This document shows positions 9,455-20,574 of a stretch of 64,000 nucleotides of DNA, piece by piece (position 1 is the first letter of the stretch; every line of letters starts with the position of its first letter). The notes beneath the pieces were generated by a model, which made no database searches, had not been told where the DNA came from, and saw nothing but the letters and a program-made list of their open reading frames with translations. A program made the translations under genes and the position numbers. This DNA comes from Porodaedalea pini (lineage: Eukaryota; Basidiomycota; Agaricomycetes; Hymenochaetales; Hymenochaetaceae): contig NBAY01000002.1 in assembly GCA_002794775.1 (NCBI GenBank), positions 1 to 64,000 of the forward strand, in the 5' to 3' direction.

Positions 9455-12400
9455 ATGGGAAGAAGACACACTAGTAAGCGAAAGCAAGAAGCTCGACAGT
9501 TGATTCGAGACCCGCCCACCCAAGGTCTTACCCAAGGACCGGCCTTGTCAGAATTACTCAACCCAAGCAAGTCGAAAGCACCGCAACCTGTCCCTGTCGT
9601 AATATTACCTGGAAATAGAACGCTGCTGTCCGTCCCCGGCTTTCAATGTCCAAGTACTCCGGATCCAGACCAGCAAGATCCACCGTCTTCAAATGATGTT
9701 TTGAATACATTCAGGAACGATTGCGATATCAACAACGATCCTGAGTCTGTCCCCATATGCTCTCCACGCTCACGTATGGATGTATGCATGTCAAGATTCA
9801 GCCGAAAACGACACAGGCAGCACCAAAGGTGGTTTGGGGAAGTTATACCGCATCTCATTGACCCATATCTCGATATTCTCCGCCGCTCTGTGTCCCTCCG
9901 GCATCTGATCATGCCAACGGCCTTACCGGAATGTGTGTGTCAAGGCACTCGAATGAAGCTTGATATTCTCTGTATCTCTTTCAAAGGTTCGTTTAACGTG
10001 TTTGTACAAAAATGAAACGATCGCTAACTACTTTGTTACCAGGACTAGACAGGATAAATGTCGAAACGTGTCCGTGCAGAACGGCGCCTCATCAGCTGCT
10101 TGAGAAGGGTTTATTTGGTTGTGCTCCATGTTTTCCTACGCTGGCTGTTGACTTAAATGTTTTGGACTTCTGTCTCAAATTATTTGTGTGCATCTCCCTG
10201 AATCAGACGGTGTTCTGTAATACTTTGGAAAGCTTTCTGAAGAACCGCGGTTATTTGTTCGAGTCTTCGGTATGTATTCACTACAATTGTCAACTTTCGT
10301 GCTATCAATACGTTTCCTAGGATTCACTTTGTAAACGATTCAGTAAATGTCTACACTGGTTCGGTGCACTCCATAATGCCGCGCAGCAACGCATCGACGT
10401 TATTATAAACTCAGTAGAGGAGAAAGACTCACCGACACACAATGAAGATTCCGAAGTGGAGGGATTGTGTTCCCTGCCTAGCTTGCCTTGCCCGAGAAAT
10501 CTTGGTCCTTGGCATGGTGATGACGGGATCGACTCGGCCAATGAAGGTACCTTCTCTATAACCGGCCGTAGATTATATTACTAACGTTGCCTCTGTAGCG
10601 AATCTTCATGAGAAGGATGGCGCAGGCGACGGGACCTTGAACACAGTAGACAGTGAGTAACAATGTTCCGTAACTCGATTTTGCGAAGGACAGTACTTAG
10701 GAGTGATTTATTTGATTTGTTTTAGCTGCCAGCATTGATGAAGCGCAAAGCAGTCGTCACCTGTGCCGGTCGTCACCTTACCTCCAAGAACGCTGTCCGG
10801 CGTGTTTTGGAGGACCTAGCTGGAAGCACGACCCTTCATCTAAGTGAGTAGAATTCAACTTGTACATTACGGCTGGTTAATCAGTAAATCTTTAGCTTTG
10901 ATCTTGCTGTCTGCATTGATGCCTGCTTCCAGCAAAAGCGTGGGAAGACTGAAAGAGGTCCACCTAATGTACACCCCAAGACCATTTTCTTGCCGGATGA
11001 TGATTTGAAGGCTATGGAGCGCGAAGTCACTCAGATTCGCCCAGACCGCCTCAAGCACGATCAAAATGGATCTGGAATAGAACAAAACACTTCCAGGACT
11101 TCGGGGACTCACTCGTTGAAGGTCCTGGATGAGGTATTGGATGAATGCAAGTCCTCATTCAAAGCTGCCGATGAACGTTGTCAGAAAGCGAGTACGTGGT
11201 TCTTCCTAGATACTGGACTTATGGCACTTCTTTGTCGACATGATCGCGTCCTGTGGCTCGCAAACATGCAGTCGGCTGGCGAGAAGCAGTATTATGCCCT
11301 TGCTTTGCTCAAATGTCTTTTTCAAAATCTCCCTGTTGATGCTATTGTTGGGGTTTTGTACGATGTGGGTTGTCAACTCCATTGTAGTATTGTTAAATGG
11401 GGTTTTCTTTCAGAATACACGCCACACATGGTCTTTGCCATTTCTGTCTTCCATGCATATGGACACCAATGGGTGTGTCAGATTGCCTATCATCCCAGAA
11501 AACGCAATGGCTTTGGTCTGATGGATGGCGAGGGGTGCGAGCGGTTTTGGAGCTCTATTAAGCATCTTATACCATCACTACGCATAAGTGGTGTGAGTCC
11601 TATCCATGATAATACTTATTTATGCTAGCTAACAATTGATCAGTTCTACCAAAGATTGTATATAATCGACGTGCAAGTTCAACACCTCAGCGCCAATAAT
11701 CTCTTCAGACTCGGTCTCTGGTTTTGTAAATGGACACAAGATTGTTACAAGCACCTTGAAGACGCCGAGTCAAGACTGAAAGAAACTGGGATTTCGGAGG
11801 AGGAGCTCGACAAGAAATGGGAGGCGCAGATTGAACAACAGTCACAAGCTCTGCCACGTAGGTCTTTTAGTGTCCAACTTACGAACACATAACTGAATCG
11901 TGTACAGGCCAATCGAAGTCAGCAGGCCGTAATGCGATCGAAGACATTGTCAACTTGCAATCACATTCCACTGCAATTCTACAACAGATACGTGCTTTGC
12001 ATCGGAGCCTAGAGAGCAAAGAAGGCATTGATTTTGAAGAAACACGGAATTCCATTTCCATATTGGAGTCTGCGCGTACGCGTCTGTTCAAGGAAATGGA
12101 AATGAAGACGAATGCACTTGGCATGGCAGATAAGGAAAAACTCTTATCCTTAAAGAACAGCAAATTCATTAACGACCGCATGAATGCTCATGCATTACAT
12201 GCTCGTCTCATTGCGAAGCTAAGAAATCGCAAGTTTGAACTTCAAAACTTGGAGCGGCTGTATCGCACTCAGCATTCCGCATCTGGTGGTAAGCATCTCA
12301 AATTACTTTACCTCCCTGTTTTCGACTGAACCCATACACACAGAACACAAAAAAGCTGAACTCATTGAATCGCAATTGAAACGTCGCGAGCCCGGTATCA

Positions 12401-13328
12401 TCCAACTTGCAAAGTCCTACAATAGACTGTGTGAGAAGCTTCGAAGCAAGACTCCTCCAAATGCCGCCTGTCCAAAACCTATTTCAATCAAGGGCCTTTT
12501 CAAGCTTGACATTGACGATGATATTTGGAATGAGGATGGATTGTTTGACATCAACAAACCTGATGTCCCTCGTTGGATGGGAGAAGATGAAGTTCGGAGT
12601 GGCATTTGTGCACTTTTAGATGTAAGGCGGTGTCACGAAGAAATCCGGCGACTAAAAAAAGAAAAACTCACTATCAAAGATTGGTTTAAAGAAGTATGGA
12701 CACGTACAGATCATGCATTGAACTCATCTGGTGAGGCTCATTCCTCTTTTCTAATAATATTTACTGAACAAAATTAGCAGATTCATTCGGTCTAACATTT
12801 GCCCTTCATAAAAGACGTGAATTTCTTCTATCCGTTTATATTGAATGGCAAAGAAGGTTAGGAGCCGTTCCACCCCTGGATATATTTTACAGTGATGGAT
12901 GGGGTCCATCTGTAGAGGACGTGGAGCAGTACAAGGCAGGAGTAACAGCATCTACATATTTCACAGTTCCTGCTGTTTGCGACTCATTTTTGCTAAGTAA
13001 CAGTCAGGGTCAAGAAGATATTGAGGATGACAACGAATTACTAGATGCCGAATCTGAATCAGATGCCGATGGAGCTGAAAGAGAGGAGCTTTTTGAGCTT
13101 GCAGAACAGATTGAGTCTGAGCATACTCATGCTATGATTACAGAATCAGAGCTTGAAGGCTATACTTCAGAGCAGTATTCACTGTCAAAAAAATCTTGTA
13201 TTAGAGTGGCAGATTATGGATCAATGGAGCTGTTATTAGTAAATAGTTCTCACACCTTGTTGATCAAACCTATTTCATCTTGTCAGGTGGGGGATATTTT
13301 GCAATCTGTGGAAGAACAGATCATATAG
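9455..13328 (+). CDS. KDZ (Kyakuja-Dileera-Zisupton) family transposase
   Basis: DDE-type transposase of the KDZ superfamily. Splicing the following exons gives one uninterrupted frame: 9455-9986, 10043-10269, 10321-10546, 10599-10652, 10726-10843, 10896-11592, 11644-11857, 11908-12288, 12344-12730 and about 12778-13328. The introns are GT-AG, 47-73 nt. The N-terminal part resembles the CxC cysteine cluster that accompanies KDZ transposases (HQRWFGEVIPHLIDPYL; ETCPCRTAPHQLLEKGLFGC). The catalytic core shows FLDTGLMALLCRHDRVLWL, then GEKQYYALALL, LYDVGCQLH, FHAYGHQWVCQ and GFGLMDGEGCERFWS. The Asp, Asp and Glu of FLDTG, YDVGC and DGEGCERFW are the likely DDE residues. The C-terminal third is Glu/Lys-rich and helical, with an acidic tail. 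The exact acceptor of the last intron is ambiguous by 3 nt. No stop or frameshift was found. Confidence 0.88.
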
Positions 13329-13714
13329 TTCAGTTCATTTAAATTATTCTCTTCTGGCCAGTCTCTCATACCAATGTTAGATCACTCTCTCTAGCTATTT
13401 GTCTACAATAATGAGTCCAATATGACTAGATAGCTTGTGATTATATAATGTGAATTAGTCTGGTCTAGGAGCCTCAGTTCTATTATACTATCATCACCAC
13501 CTCCTACCAGCTTCTCTTGTTGTCTCATTTGATGTATCATTTACTACTTGTCATAGTATACTTTGTATTTATTTTTTTGTAAAATATATTTACTTTTGCA
13601 AGACTCTCACTAAAAAAAGACTTGCATACGAATTCATCCTTGTCTATCTGTGTCTCATTTTAATGTCTTACAATAATGTTCTTATGATCTCTGGTGAGCT
13701 AACCCAAAGTTTTA
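13329..13714. other. AT-rich stretch after the transposase gene
   Basis: No gene is visible. The DNA is AT-rich and would hold the 3' UTR of the KDZ gene and possibly the right end of the element. I did not find a convincing terminal inverted repeat partner in 9203-9454. Confidence 0.4.
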
Positions 13715-14088
13715 CTGAGACATTCTAGGTGATTTATGCTGGGACCTCCCAGACTATTCATTCTGGGACATTCCAGGTGATTTAGGCTGGGACATCCCAG
13801 TATAAATACTCTGGGATGTCCCAGCATAAATACTCTGGGACCTCCCAGACTATTCATGCTGGGATATCCCAGAGTATTTATGTGGGACATCCCAGCATAA
13901 TTTACTCTGGGATGTCCCACATAAATACTCTGGGATATCCCAGCATGAACAGCCTGGGAGGTCCCAGAGTAATCATGCTGGGACATCCCAGAGTATTTAT
14001 ACTGGGATATCCCAAACTAAATTATGTGGGACATCCCAGAGTAAATCATGCTGGGATGTCCCAAACAGATTGTGCTGGGCTATCGCAG
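13715..14088. repeat. tandem array of 14-bp palindromes, 24-bp period
   Basis: About 16 units of a near-perfect palindrome, consensus CTGGGAYRTCCCAG, are separated by ~10-bp AT-rich spacers such as CATAAATACT or AGTATTTATG. Unit starts include 13715, 13739, 13763, 13787, 13811, 13835 and 13859, an exact 24-bp spacing; later units vary by 1 bp. Because each unit is self-complementary, both strands show similar short open frames; these are not taken as genes. A related GGGATGTCCCATATGCTGGG stretch is found near 14703. It could be clustered binding sites for the adjacent transposase or a hairpin array. Confidence 0.9.
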
Positions 14089-15400
14089 TCATAAATAATA
14101 GTAAAGCATAGAAAACCAATTTCTATAGTGACTATATTATACAATTAACCTACTAAATAATTATAACAATTTTAGTCTCAGCACTCTGATAATAATACTA
14201 ACCATGGATCAGACCTCAAGGGCTCAGTACTCCATGAAGTTAATATCAGCAAGGTATAGACCTCTCCTACTGATCCTTCATGTGTCATCATTGCCCATCA
14301 TTGCCTACATGACTGCAACACTGTACTGTATCATAATACTATAGTTACTGAACTGGTTTCAGAAGGCTGTGTTTGGATATACTACCATGAGCTGAAAGCA
14401 AAAGACTCAAACCTGGTTGGGACTATAGGGCTGAGACCTGTCAGTGGCATTTTAGAAGGTAAATTCTGCTATTGGAAAAAATATCAGACCTCTCACAGGT
14501 TAATCCTAGGAAAGCTGATCTTATATACACTCAAGTATACAGCTACAGTGCTGAAAATCAACCCAAAACAGTCACTAAAGAGTATATAATTAGGGCTAGG
14601 ATCCATGGTAAATCCCTACAAAAGTCCCCCAGACACTCTGTGACACTGATGGGATGGCCCCAAAATCATGAGGTATGATTTAACTGGTACAGCCCAGCTG
14701 AGGGATGTCCCATATGCTGGGATGACAACTGTGAGAAAAGGGCCCTTTAGGTGGAATCACCCATAGGGTCTATTCCACCTAAGAGGTACCTCCTAGAGGG
14801 GGTACCTGAAGTGCAAAAATAATGCTTTTTTCAGCACACTTTGGCTCATCTAAATTCAGGATCTGAAAAAATTCTGTCCTGTAGATTTGAAAGGTATATG
14901 CTCATTGTGAATTGATAGGATTTTTTGCAGCTCTGTGTGAAGTGGAGCAGTGCATGCAAGATTGGTGAAGCAAAAATCTTGCAATTTCAGTCTGGGAGGC
15001 CTGAGTACACGTACAAATTTGAGTGTAATTTTTGTTACTCTTTAGCTCATATAAATTCAATAAAATGGAATTACAATGTGAAACTTTACAGGTATATATA
15101 TCAGTATAGTATCTACTCAGTATGAACTTATGGGACTTTTTGGAGGCCTGGGCAATGCATACAAGCATAAAAGGGAAAGCAATGAGTAGGTCATTGCCAG
15201 CTCAAATCTTCATATTTCTCCTTCAAATCTTGCATGGAGATTACTTATAATGTATAAAGTATGCCTGAAGTTTTTTGGATGGCAGTAGAGAAAAAAAGGT
15301 GGAGTAATTTCAGGATTACACAAAAAACAGGGGTGGCATAAACCTTTGTCAGGGGACTGTACATACATTACATAGACAACTTCCTGAGTAATTCTTGTAC
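14089..15400. other. non-coding, repeat-derived DNA with a diverged duplication
   Basis: No supported gene. Two segments, about 14820-14960 and 15030-15170, share the same order of words (CTTTGGCTCATCTAAATTC versus CTTTAGCTCATATAAATTC, then a GGTATAT stretch, then ATGCATGCAAG versus ATGCATACAAG). They look like a diverged direct duplication. The region resembles decayed transposon sequence but I cannot assign it to a family. Confidence 0.4.
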
Positions 15401-16496
15401 AAGTCAAGCATAATTCCATGAGCCCTGCAATGGCGGGACATTCCCCTTCGTATAGTCTGTATTTGTACCTTCAGGTGCAAGAAAGTCATACACCGCTTCA
15501 GAGAGAAGAAGGCCATAGTGGCAATCTGTCCACTTTACACTTGAAGTCAACATTCACGCATGTATGTAATGAAGGAAAACGGCACACCAGATCAGCAAGT
15601 GTCGCATTTGCTGTCTTTCCACTACCTATGATAGTAACATTCTTAGCGCAATGAGGATTATCCATATAACTGCTCCTTTGCTTCACGCGACGACAGAGGA
15701 CGAAATCAGATACTTGTAAATGGTGCGTAGACAGTCACCTACAGCCGTACACATGACAACTTGCTGGATAGTAGCGTGAAAGTGTGTTACTCTGGGTTAT
15801 TAACATCTCATTAAACTAAGACTTACATATTTCTCTGCTGACATTTGTATGCCACAGATACCCACCCTAATGTTAAGGAGTTTAGATGAGTTTACTAGAA
15901 AGAATCGATGCAGTATCGCCACCCACGAATCCTCCACTGATTTGAAGTCTTCTTTGTAAAAGCCTTTGTCAGAATCAAACCGCTTATTTATGCACATGCT
16001 AATAGCAGATAGCGATAGAAAGCTGGAAACGAGGACAGTAAAAGGCACGGAGTAAGGGGTCCGCATAGTAGGGTACACTTGCAAAGACAGGACGAGCTCG
16101 CGCTGCGTTGTCAGCTCTTATATGATGTAGCGCAGACCATTACTGATGCTCATCAATTCGTATGGGTGCGATTAACGAGCGAGCTGCTTGAAACTCCTTT
16201 CGAGAACTGCGTAACTTGCTTTGCGGCCATGTGCATGCAATGAATCATACGAAAGGTAGAATATATCCGCTGATGCAAAGCACGTAACCCGACGCGTACG
16301 TGAGCTCCCCAGAATCTTTGAAAGTATCTCTCCCAAAGGACGAATCGGAATGACAATTGTAAGTATGTGATTCACTGTTTGACACGCTCAAGATGGAAAG
16401 GAAGCTTACGAGTTGATGACACTCGAATTAAGCTGACGAAGACTGAATTAACGTGGCGATTGCACCTGAATCGTGAATATAGTACAAGCGATTAGC
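15401..16496. other. no confident gene; weak minus-strand open frame 15800-16084
   Basis: The only notable open frame is 94 codons on the minus strand (16084-15800). It has a hydrophobic stretch (SVPFTVLVSSFLSLSAIS) followed by a charged segment, and could be an exon of a small membrane protein or chance. Other open frames here are short and overlap on both strands. I recognise nothing. Confidence 0.25.
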
Positions 16497-17675
16497 TCAT
16501 GAACTCGTCGAGCTTCCTATGCCTACGAGCGGTCCATCACCCTCTCCATCGTCCTCGACAGGATTCTTCTTTTTTGCTTTCCTACTTTTCCTCTCATCCT
16601 TTAATTGTTCTCGGTCGATCCGTGGATCACGCACATATGTCAACGTGCGAACAAAGCCGTCGCCTCGCAAGTCTATCCATGGGCGCGCTGCGTCTGGTCC
16701 CCTTTGAGCAATAACGATTTCGCGGGGAGGCGCAGGCACCCGTTCTGGTGGTGCATCCTTCACCTGGACCTCCGAACGTGTTGAAGACATGAGGAGAGGT
16801 GCGGGAGCGGGGGTATATGATGCTACCGTTACACGCTTCGTCTTCGAATTCAGCGAAAGCACTTTGTGCGGCTGTATCTGCTGCTGTTGTTTTTGCTGAC
16901 TTGTGTCTCCGCCAGCAAGTGACGGAAAAGCACCCGCGGCCTGACGCGCCTCCTCCCGAGCGCGCTCCGCATCCTCTTCCTCCTCTGCAATCGTATTAGA
17001 CAACTCTGTCTGCAGACGCTCCAAAAGTGTTTCCTTGTGGGTTGATGAAAGTAAAGGTGTAGCGCAATGTGGGCATGCGCAATATGGAGGATTAATCGAG
17101 CAGAGAATGAGCCCGCAGCGCGAGCAAAGAGGGCAGTAAGGCGAGAGTTCGTGCGTCCGCGCTATCAGAGATCATGAACTCAAAGTTCGGCCACTAAAGC
17201 GACGCATCACACGCACCTAGGCAGAAGCATCCTCCATTCGTGTCTTTCTGGTCGCCCGTTTCGCTTTGCAAATTCTTGATGGTAGTTTCCAGTGCGCGCA
17301 CAGCAGCACTCTTCGGAGGTAGCTGGACCGCTGCTTCCCTTGCCTTCCCTTTGTTCTTCGGCGCGCTCGCTTGTCGGCTTTGCGGCTTGATGCGGTCTGA
17401 GGGCAGAGATGATTGTGACCATGGTGTCCGATTGCTCATTGTTTTAATGTTTGGTCCTAAACGAGGCTGCAGTTGCTCTGAGTCTGTCAAGCAGATGACA
17501 TCACGTAATCGTATCACGTTCCAGTTGCTTACGCGACTGGATTACTTTACTCACGAGTAACTTCAGCATTCGCAAGCTCTGATTCAAACCTGGAGCGAAC
17601 CTGGCTTGCTGAGACTCGTGTCTCCCTGAATGGACCACCACCTTCTCTGAGCGTCATCTTGACTCGCAATCTCAT
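16497..17675 (-). CDS. C2HC5 zinc-finger protein, RQT4/TRIP4 (ASC-1) homologue
   Basis: Three exons on the minus strand. Exon 1 starts with the ATG at 17675 (MRLRVKMTLREGG). An intron of GTGAGT...GACAG type ends near 17490, and a second (GTGCGT...GATAG) lies between about 17218 and 17166. Joining exons 2 and 3 builds a Cys/His cluster: GGCFCLG, then HELSPYCPLCSRCGLILC, then PPYCACPHC, the C2HC5 finger of TRIP4. After it comes a Glu/Ala-rich coiled-coil segment (ERLQTELSNTIAEEEEDAER), a region containing KTKRVTVASY, and a Lys-rich tail ending at 16497. In human ASC-1 and yeast Rqt4 this finger protein belongs to the complex that recognises stalled, ubiquitinated ribosomes with the Slh1/ASCC3 helicase. 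No ASCH domain is visible, as in yeast Rqt4. Confidence 0.8.
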
Positions 17676-18565
17676 AGTCCCGTGTCTGGAATAGTGGATG
17701 CGTCGAGAATTCCATCACATGTACACTAGACAACACCGACTGGTACTTAGCACAGATTTTTACGTGGAAGCATCAAGGACACACGCGATTTATTTCTCTG
17801 CCTTCATTTCAAATTTGCCATGCTTCATAGTCTGTGTTCTTCTGGATGCACATCAGCAGGCTGCCGTCTCGTCAAGGCACTGAATGGCATCCAACTTCTT
17901 CAAACATGCCCAAGGACAGTTATTCGTTGTTTTCGGGAGAAGTTACCAATTGCGCCGAGCAACAATAAGTCCTTTGTGTTTCATTTATTGATCGTTCTCA
18001 TTCCATTCTAGCCAATACCAATCTGCGTAAATGCATTGGCGAGCTAGTATATGATATCCGAGTACAGCAATCACAGATACAAGTCCGTATAGTCCTCGAT
18101 TACAGAGTAGTGCTTGACGGTATATGGCAGTGATACTGATGTTTATGTCCCAAAACAAAGCTGCCAGTTTCGTGCAGGTCAGAAACTGTGTCTTCCAGAG
18201 TTTCAGATCCCCGTGAACGTACAGACTGACAAAGCAGAAGTATCGCTCCGCTGCTTCAGAAGCTCCGTCAAAACCCTCCAGTTTGGTTTAGTCTTTATGG
18301 AGACACAGCCCGTTGTCTCATCTACTCTATTCTCTACTCTGTGGCGACATTCTCGGTGTCGTGCGGAGGTCTGCAGGCGCCTTTTCAATATCATGTTTCG
18401 TCTAATATGGAGACATTTCAGACTACCGTCGGACATTCCTGGAAACCGGACTCCGTAGGCTTCGGCATAGTCTTGCTGAAATTCACTATAAAGAGTCTGT
18501 AGAGACTGCATTCAAGGCAAGCCACTCGCTCAGTCACTCTCTTCTCAACAAAACCGATCTTTACC
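17676..18565. other. intergenic region between divergent genes
   Basis: Separates the minus-strand zinc-finger gene from the plus-strand secreted-protein gene, so it probably contains both promoters. A plus-strand open frame at 18114-18458 has no recognisable domain and looks fortuitous. Nothing else is seen. Confidence 0.5.
18487..18492 (+). promoter_or_regulatory. TATA box for the double-psi beta-barrel gene
   Basis: TATAAA lies 74 nt upstream of the ATG at 18566, which leaves room for a 40-50 nt 5' UTR. A clear TATA box suggests a strongly regulated promoter, in keeping with a small secreted protein. Confidence 0.5.
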
Positions 18566-19231
18566 ATGCGCTTCTGGACGCTTCTCAGTGCATTCCTCAT
18601 TGACGCCCTTGGACAGTCGGCCATCGCTGACAACCAAGTTGTGCTCGATGGAAATGGTCTTGAGGTAAATGTTACAACGGACTCCATGATGCTCGGAAAG
18701 ACGTACGACAACGCCCGGTTGACTTACTACGATATTACTGTCGGGACGTAAGTGCATAACCAATACTGCTGATCACTTGCTAAGCCAATGCTTACTGACG
18801 CTACCATTAGCACGGCCTGCGGGAAGAATTACAAGAGTTCCGACTATGTATGTTGCTCTCTGGATTGAAAGGAGGACCAATACTGATTATGTTCTGACTT
18901 GCAGGTTGTCGCCCTAAACGGAGCTGTATGTGATCATCTCATGGCAAATACAATTCCTCTAACATTTCTTTCCAGCAATTTGGTAGTGGTTACCCAGGCC
19001 CGAACTGCTTCAAGAAGATTCACCTCTCCGTAAACGGCAAGACTGCGACTGCGCAGATCGCCGATAAGGTATGCGCATGAGCTCATGTTCTCCAGTGATA
19101 ATGTCGTCTAAGAAGAGTGATCTCAGTGCCCCGGTTGCCCGTACGGAGGCCTTGACCTCACTGAGGGCCTCTTCGAACACTTCGCACCTCTCGACAAAGG
19201 CGTCCTCAAAGGCTCCTGGCACTTCCTTTGA
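18566..19231 (+). CDS. small secreted RlpA-like double-psi beta-barrel protein
   Basis: Five exons (18566-18747, 18811-18847, 18905-18925, 18976-19068, 19127-19231) joined by GT-AG introns give 145 residues. Exon 3 is only 21 nt. The N-terminus (MRFWTLLSAFLIDALGQSAIA) is a signal peptide. The mature part carries the barwin/expansin-type core: YYDITVGTTACG, SSDYVVALNGAQFG, YPGPNCFKKIHLSVNGK and the closing CPGCPYGGLDLTEGLFEHFA. Conserved Cys and the Asp of GGLDL are present. The carbohydrate-binding module of true expansins is missing. Such proteins are secreted by wood-decay and plant-associated fungi, and are linked to wall loosening or protease inhibition; the target here cannot be told. 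Confidence 0.88.
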
Positions 19232-19938
19232 ACATGTTTGTCAATGACTCAAGATGGCTGTTTGGCAGAAATGGTAGCGCTTGATTTGAGGCAACGAGGC
19301 TACTTGAACCGAGATTGTGCACACATGTATCTTAACCTAATAACCACCCACTTCACGGGCTTTGGCATCATCTCCTCTGTACATCCTAACGCTATGCTGC
19401 ATTTCATTACTAAATTGCTTCGACAATGAAACGAGATGAAACTTGGAATCATCATTTGATTGGGTGGCATTTCATTCTGCCTAGGGAATGGAAGTCATGG
19501 CAGTGAAAAGAGCAGTTGACTATTCAAATGCCCCGAAGAGCACTATGCTGTTTAGAGAATTTACGGTGATCAAAGGCGCGGACTGCTTGACAAAGACAAC
19601 CTATGATCCGCTTTCTTCAACTGAACGGTTTGGAGATGGAGGTATCTGCCCGTCAAGTTGAGACTGCTCAAGCCAGTTGCGAGCAAAGCAGTTGTTCCCT
19701 TTGAAGACAGGATCCCAATTACACCAGCCCAGAACTCAGAACTATGACGATGAGAGCATATAATGTTTACTGCAGGTCGAAGGCATACTGGATCCACGAT
19801 TTAGATCTACACAGTATACACCACTAAGCCGACAAAAGCGGAACATCTCTCTACAAAGTCATGCAAAGCGCAGATCCGCTCATCATTAGCCAAACCACAT
19901 GATGTTTCTTTCTTCTGTGCGATGCGTTTCGACCCTTG
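19232..19938. other. intergenic, no gene seen
   Basis: Short open frames only, none with recognisable content. It presumably contains the terminator of the secreted-protein gene. Confidence 0.5.
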
Positions 19939-20568
19939 CTAAGCAGCCCCCCTTGTCGGTTTCGAGAGGTTAGAGATTTGCCCTCCACAACTCGTCTTCT
20001 TCCCCACTATGGGGATCTTGCCGCCTCCACTTAGAAGGGCACTTATATTCGATGGCACTATATGGGCCGGAAGTAGGAAATAATTTGTTGAGAGGTGCAA
20101 AGTACTCGAAGAGGTCCGTATATCAGTCAAATCTATCAAGTCTACCATATGGGCAGTTCGGACACTGTTATCGATACGTTGGGAAACTTGAAGACGGACA
20201 CAGAAATCAATCTCAGTACCGAAGTCTCGATCTATGCAGCAGAAGTCTTGTTCGCAGCGAGGTGGTGATGTGGGTCTTCCGAAAGCCGTTTGTACCAGGA
20301 TAGCTGTCGGAGAGCTGCTGAAACTAGGGGTTTGGGGGATACTGACCGCATCAAAATCCACCCCGATATATATCTTGATTGAGAGACAATCTTCAAAGGA
20401 AATTGAAATGAACATTGCGGCCAGTAGCAGACGAATACTAATAGTCATCTGAGCAATCGGGTCAAGAACATGGAAAATAGAGTCTGTGCATTGTTCGATC
20501 AACCGAACCATAAAGCAATAGAAATAAGATAACATACATCTAAAATCTAATGCCGTCAGCGAGAACAC
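19939..20568 (-). CDS. hypothetical open frame, uncertain
   Basis: 209 codons without introns, ending just downstream of the DUS1 stop on the same strand. It begins with a hydrophobic Cys/Phe-rich stretch (SYFYCFMVRLIEQC) and has another hydrophobic run (ISIRLLLAAMFISI). No domain is recognised and the composition is not clearly coding. It could be a chance frame or the DUS1 3' flank. Confidence 0.2.
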   Translation of the reverse strand: MFSLTALDFRCMLSYFYCFMVRLIEQCTDSIFHVLDPIAQMTISIRLLLAAMFISISFEDCLSIKIYIGVDFDAVSIPQTPSFSSSPTAILVQTAFGRPTSPPRCEQDFCCIDRDFGTEIDFCVRLQVSQRIDNSVRTAHMVDLIDLTDIRTSSSTLHLSTNYFLLPAHIVPSNISALLSGGGKIPIVGKKTSCGGQISNLSKPTRGAA

Positions 20569-20574
20569 TTTAGG

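Noticed and set aside
13715..14088. CRISPR-like array
   Set aside because: Eukaryotic context, short palindromic units with 10-bp similar spacers, no cas genes.
13699..14094. Open frames on both strands rich in MSQ/GHP/GYP repeats
   Set aside because: They are by-products of the 24-bp palindromic array; the frames mirror each other on the two strands.
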